A stretch of 64,000 nucleotides of DNA from Lysinibacter cavernae (GTDB lineage Bacteria > Actinomycetota > Actinomycetes > Actinomycetales > Microbacteriaceae). The number at the start of each line of letters is the position of its first letter. The first letter of the stretch is position 1. The position numbers were made by a program, and so were the translations under genes. The notes beneath the pieces were generated by a model, which had not been told where the DNA came from, did not search any database, and saw only the letters and a program-made list of their open reading frames with translations. The stretch is taken from the NCBI RefSeq assembly GCF_011758565.1, contig NZ_JAAMOX010000001.1, forward strand, positions 1,837,838-1,901,837. Reading direction: 5' to 3'. Positions 62,140-64,000 of this stretch are shown here, piece by piece.

Positions 62140-62157
62140 GCGACACACCAGTTGAAA

Positions 62158-62193
62158 CCGAAGGGGGTGCGGATTTTTCCACACCCCCTTCGG
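62158..62193 (+). terminator. Terminator of the ABC ATPase gene
   Basis: CCGAAGGGGGTG (62158-62169) pairs perfectly with CACCCCCTTCGG (62182-62193), followed by CGTTGTTGT. It starts 19 bases past the stop. Confidence 0.8.
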
Positions 62194-62254
62194 CGTTGTT
62201 GTCAGTTGCTAGCGCCCCTCAGCTTGCTAGCCGAATAAATCAGGAACACATCTT

Positions 62255-63640
62255 ATGAGCGGCTCACTCAACATCACGGCGGCACGGGTCGACCCGGCTA
62301 TCCTCGACCTTCCCTGGCGACTCCCGCTCGACGAATGGCCAGACGACGTCATCGCCGCGCTACCGAAGGGCATCTCGCGTCACCTCGTGCGCTTCGCCCA
62401 CATGAGCGGCCACATCATGGCGATCAAAGAGACAACCGACGACATGGCGAGGGGTGAGTACGAGATGCTCATGGCGCTCCAGCGTCTCGAGATCCCCTGT
62501 GTTGAACCGGTTGCATACATCACCAACCGCCAGAGCCGTGACGGCGTACCGCTCAAATCTGTGCTCATCACGAAGCATCTCACGTTCTCCCTCCCCTACC
62601 GCGCACTCTTTTCCGGGCGGATGCGCAAAAAAACGGCGAGCCGCCTGGTCGATTCCCTCGCACTCCTTCTTGTCCGGCTGCACAATATTGGTTTTTTCTG
62701 GGGCGACGTATCGCTCTCAAACACGCTATTCCGCCGCGACGCTGGCGCCTTTGCTGCGTATCTTGTCGATGCCGAGACGGGCAAACTTGTTCACCGCGCG
62801 CTCTCGAGCGGGCAGCGCGATCACGACCTCGAAATCGCCCGCATTAACATCGCCGGCGAGCTGCTCGATCTGCAGGCGAGTGGCCGCCTTGATGAGAGCA
62901 TCGATCCGGTGAAGATCGCGAACCGGCTTCAGGAGTCATACGACTCGCTGTGGGCCGAACTGACCAAGAGCGAAAGCTTCGCGGCAGACGAGACCTGGCG
63001 CATCCGTGAGCGAGTCCGTCGCTTGAATAAGCTGGGATTCGACATTGAAGAGATGTCGATTACCACCGATTCAACGGGCACAACGGTGCATATCCAGCCA
63101 AAGGTTGTTGATTCAGGACACCACCAGCGCCGCCTTATCCGACTCACCGGCCTCGACGCGCAAGAAAACCAGGCGCGGCGTTTGCTCAATGACCTCGACG
63201 AGTATGTTGCCCGCCATAAAGACTCAGGGTTGCCAGAAGACATGCTTGCCCACCAGTGGCTCACCGACGTCTTTGAGCCGGTCATCATGGCGATCCCTCG
63301 CGATATGAAACGCAAACTACAGCCCGCCGAAATCTTCCACCAGTTGCTCGAACACCGCTGGTTTGAGAGTCAACGACTGCAGCGCGATATTCCGCTCACC
63401 GAGGCAGTCGAGTCGTACATTACGGATGTGCTCGCACACCGCCCAGACGAGGCCCGCCTCTACAACCCGCCGACGGGCACCTACACGGCACCGATTAGCA
63501 TCATCCCACCTGAGGAAGTTGCGGCCGCTACTGGCGTCTTTGTTGACCCCCTCACGCCTGCCATAGGAGAAGACCCCGACGGCGAGCCAGATCCTGGCTA
63601 CGACCCTGACGATGAGATCGACTGGCGCGATTTGGTTTAG
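62255..63640 (+). CDS. DUF4032 protein with kinase-like N-terminal domain
   Basis: The 461-residue protein starts with a protein-kinase-like/WaaP-like fold: MAIKETTDDMARGEYEML (Lys/Glu of the ATP site), then LLVRLHNIGFFWGDVSLSNTLF and AYLVDAETGKL in the place of the HRD and DFG motifs. The second half is a DUF4032 domain, conserved in actinobacteria and of unknown function. The final 50 residues are acidic (EDPDGEPDPGYDPDDEIDW). Small-molecule or lipid phosphorylation is possible; no target is known. ATG 62255 lies 62 bases after the ATPase terminator. Confidence 0.85.
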   Translation: MSGSLNITAARVDPAILDLPWRLPLDEWPDDVIAALPKGISRHLVRFAHMSGHIMAIKETTDDMARGEYEMLMALQRLEIPCVEPVAYITNRQSRDGVPLKSVLITKHLTFSLPYRALFSGRMRKKTASRLVDSLALLLVRLHNIGFFWGDVSLSNTLFRRDAGAFAAYLVDAETGKLVHRALSSGQRDHDLEIARINIAGELLDLQASGRLDESIDPVKIANRLQESYDSLWAELTKSESFAADETWRIRERVRRLNKLGFDIEEMSITTDSTGTTVHIQPKVVDSGHHQRRLIRLTGLDAQENQARRLLNDLDEYVARHKDSGLPEDMLAHQWLTDVFEPVIMAIPRDMKRKLQPAEIFHQLLEHRWFESQRLQRDIPLTEAVESYITDVLAHRPDEARLYNPPTGTYTAPISIIPPEEVAAATGVFVDPLTPAIGEDPDGEPDPGYDPDDEIDWRDLV

Positions 63641-63787
63641 CACTCAGAGAGTCGGTCCACCAACCCCTTGGGCGACAGCGTTTCCTGTGAATTTCAACGC
63701 CCATATTTTCATCACATAATTATTTCGCTAAACTTTTCCTACGAGAAGATTCTCTCGAAGCGCGCAGCACAAATATGGGGATAGGGG

Positions 63788-64000
63788 ATGCTGCGAACGC
63801 TCGTTTTTCTGTCCCGGCTTGGTATTTTTCAAACTATGACCTTGGTCAATTCAACGCGCCCAACCGCTGGTTGGATTCGTGCGGCAGCACTCAGCACTAT
63901 TCTCGCAGTGGGGTTCCTGACCCCCGTTGCGGCTACCGCGGCACATGCGACACCTGTCGATTCGACAGCGACGGTTGCTGACGGCCCGCCACCATCCGCC
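63788..64000 (+). CDS. 5' end of a secreted protein cut by the window edge
   Basis: A frame from ATG 63788 runs in phase off the window end. It encodes a basic N-region and a signal peptide (TRPTAGWIRAAALSTILAV, then GFLTPVAATAAHA) followed by a Thr/Ala/Pro-rich start of the mature chain. An in-frame ATG at 63836 gives a shorter signal peptide and may be the real start. The mature product cannot be identified. Confidence 0.6.
   Translation, partial: MLRTLVFLSRLGIFQTMTLVNSTRPTAGWIRAAALSTILAVGFLTPVAATAAHATPVDSTATVADGPPPSA

Overview
This is a GC-rich, densely coded chromosomal window from an actinomycete. The gene set points to the family Microbacteriaceae, but that rank is inference. Supporting signs are an XPB-type helicase next to its helicase-associated partner, a DUF3027 protein beside a cold-shock gene and serC, a solitary groEL ending in GGMDF behind two CIRCE operators, a DtxR/IdeR-type iron regulator, HtaA heme proteins and a DUF4032 kinase-like gene. 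There is no phage, integrase, IS element, rRNA or CRISPR array. One tRNA gene (Thr, anticodon TGT) is present.

Layout. 0.2-5.4 kb: RidA, a secreted NlpC/P60 protein, a DtxR-type iron regulator, serC, DUF3027 with a very long acidic tail, and a cold-shock protein. 5.5-12.7 kb: a surface-appendage island with a membrane-fused ECF sigma factor, divergent from a large ancillary pilin, a SpaA-type major pilin and a class C sortase. 12.75-20.8 kb: a small membrane protein, helicase-associated protein, XPB helicase, TetR plus a saccharopine-dehydrogenase-like enzyme, and an OmpR/PhoR-type two-component pair. 20.9-24.9 kb: groEL, a DUF3048 lipoprotein and a LytR_C protein. 25-30.7 kb: heme acquisition (HmuT and two HtaA proteins, the larger ending in a sortase signal) with a DtxR-like box. 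30.9-42.3 kb: housekeeping and signalling genes: msrB, nitroreductase, YdcZ-type exporter, acyl-CoA dehydrogenase, a NarL-type two-component operon ending in a DUF4097 protein, PPK2, an MFS permease, and an RsbQ-like hydrolase overlapping a PAS-GAF-GGDEF cyclase. 42.4-49.6 kb: a second membrane-fused ECF sigma factor beside a 1943-residue sortase-anchored repeat protein. 50-64 kb: Lrp/LysE, AbgT, an LLM oxidoreductase, unknown membrane proteins, a zincin-like protein without its zinc histidines, a DedA-rhomboid-MprF fusion, tRNA-Thr, a DsbA-like protein, a sugar ABC ATPase, DUF4032, and the start of a secreted protein cut by the window edge.

How the genes connect. The strongest theme is cell-surface biogenesis. 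Two separate loci pair a sortase-anchored surface protein with a protein that fuses an ECF sigma factor, a zinc-binding anti-sigma motif (HxxxCxxC), a membrane anchor and an extracytoplasmic domain in one chain. That architecture could act as a one-component transmembrane switch for the neighbouring adhesin or pilus genes; this is inference. Iron is a second theme: the DtxR regulator has all six expected metal ligands, and a box resembling its consensus precedes hmuT. Other unusual points are the hydrolase/PAS/GGDEF pair, the triple fusion at 56.9-59.5 kb, and a set of long intergenic hairpins, two of which share the same stem sequence although 33 kb apart.
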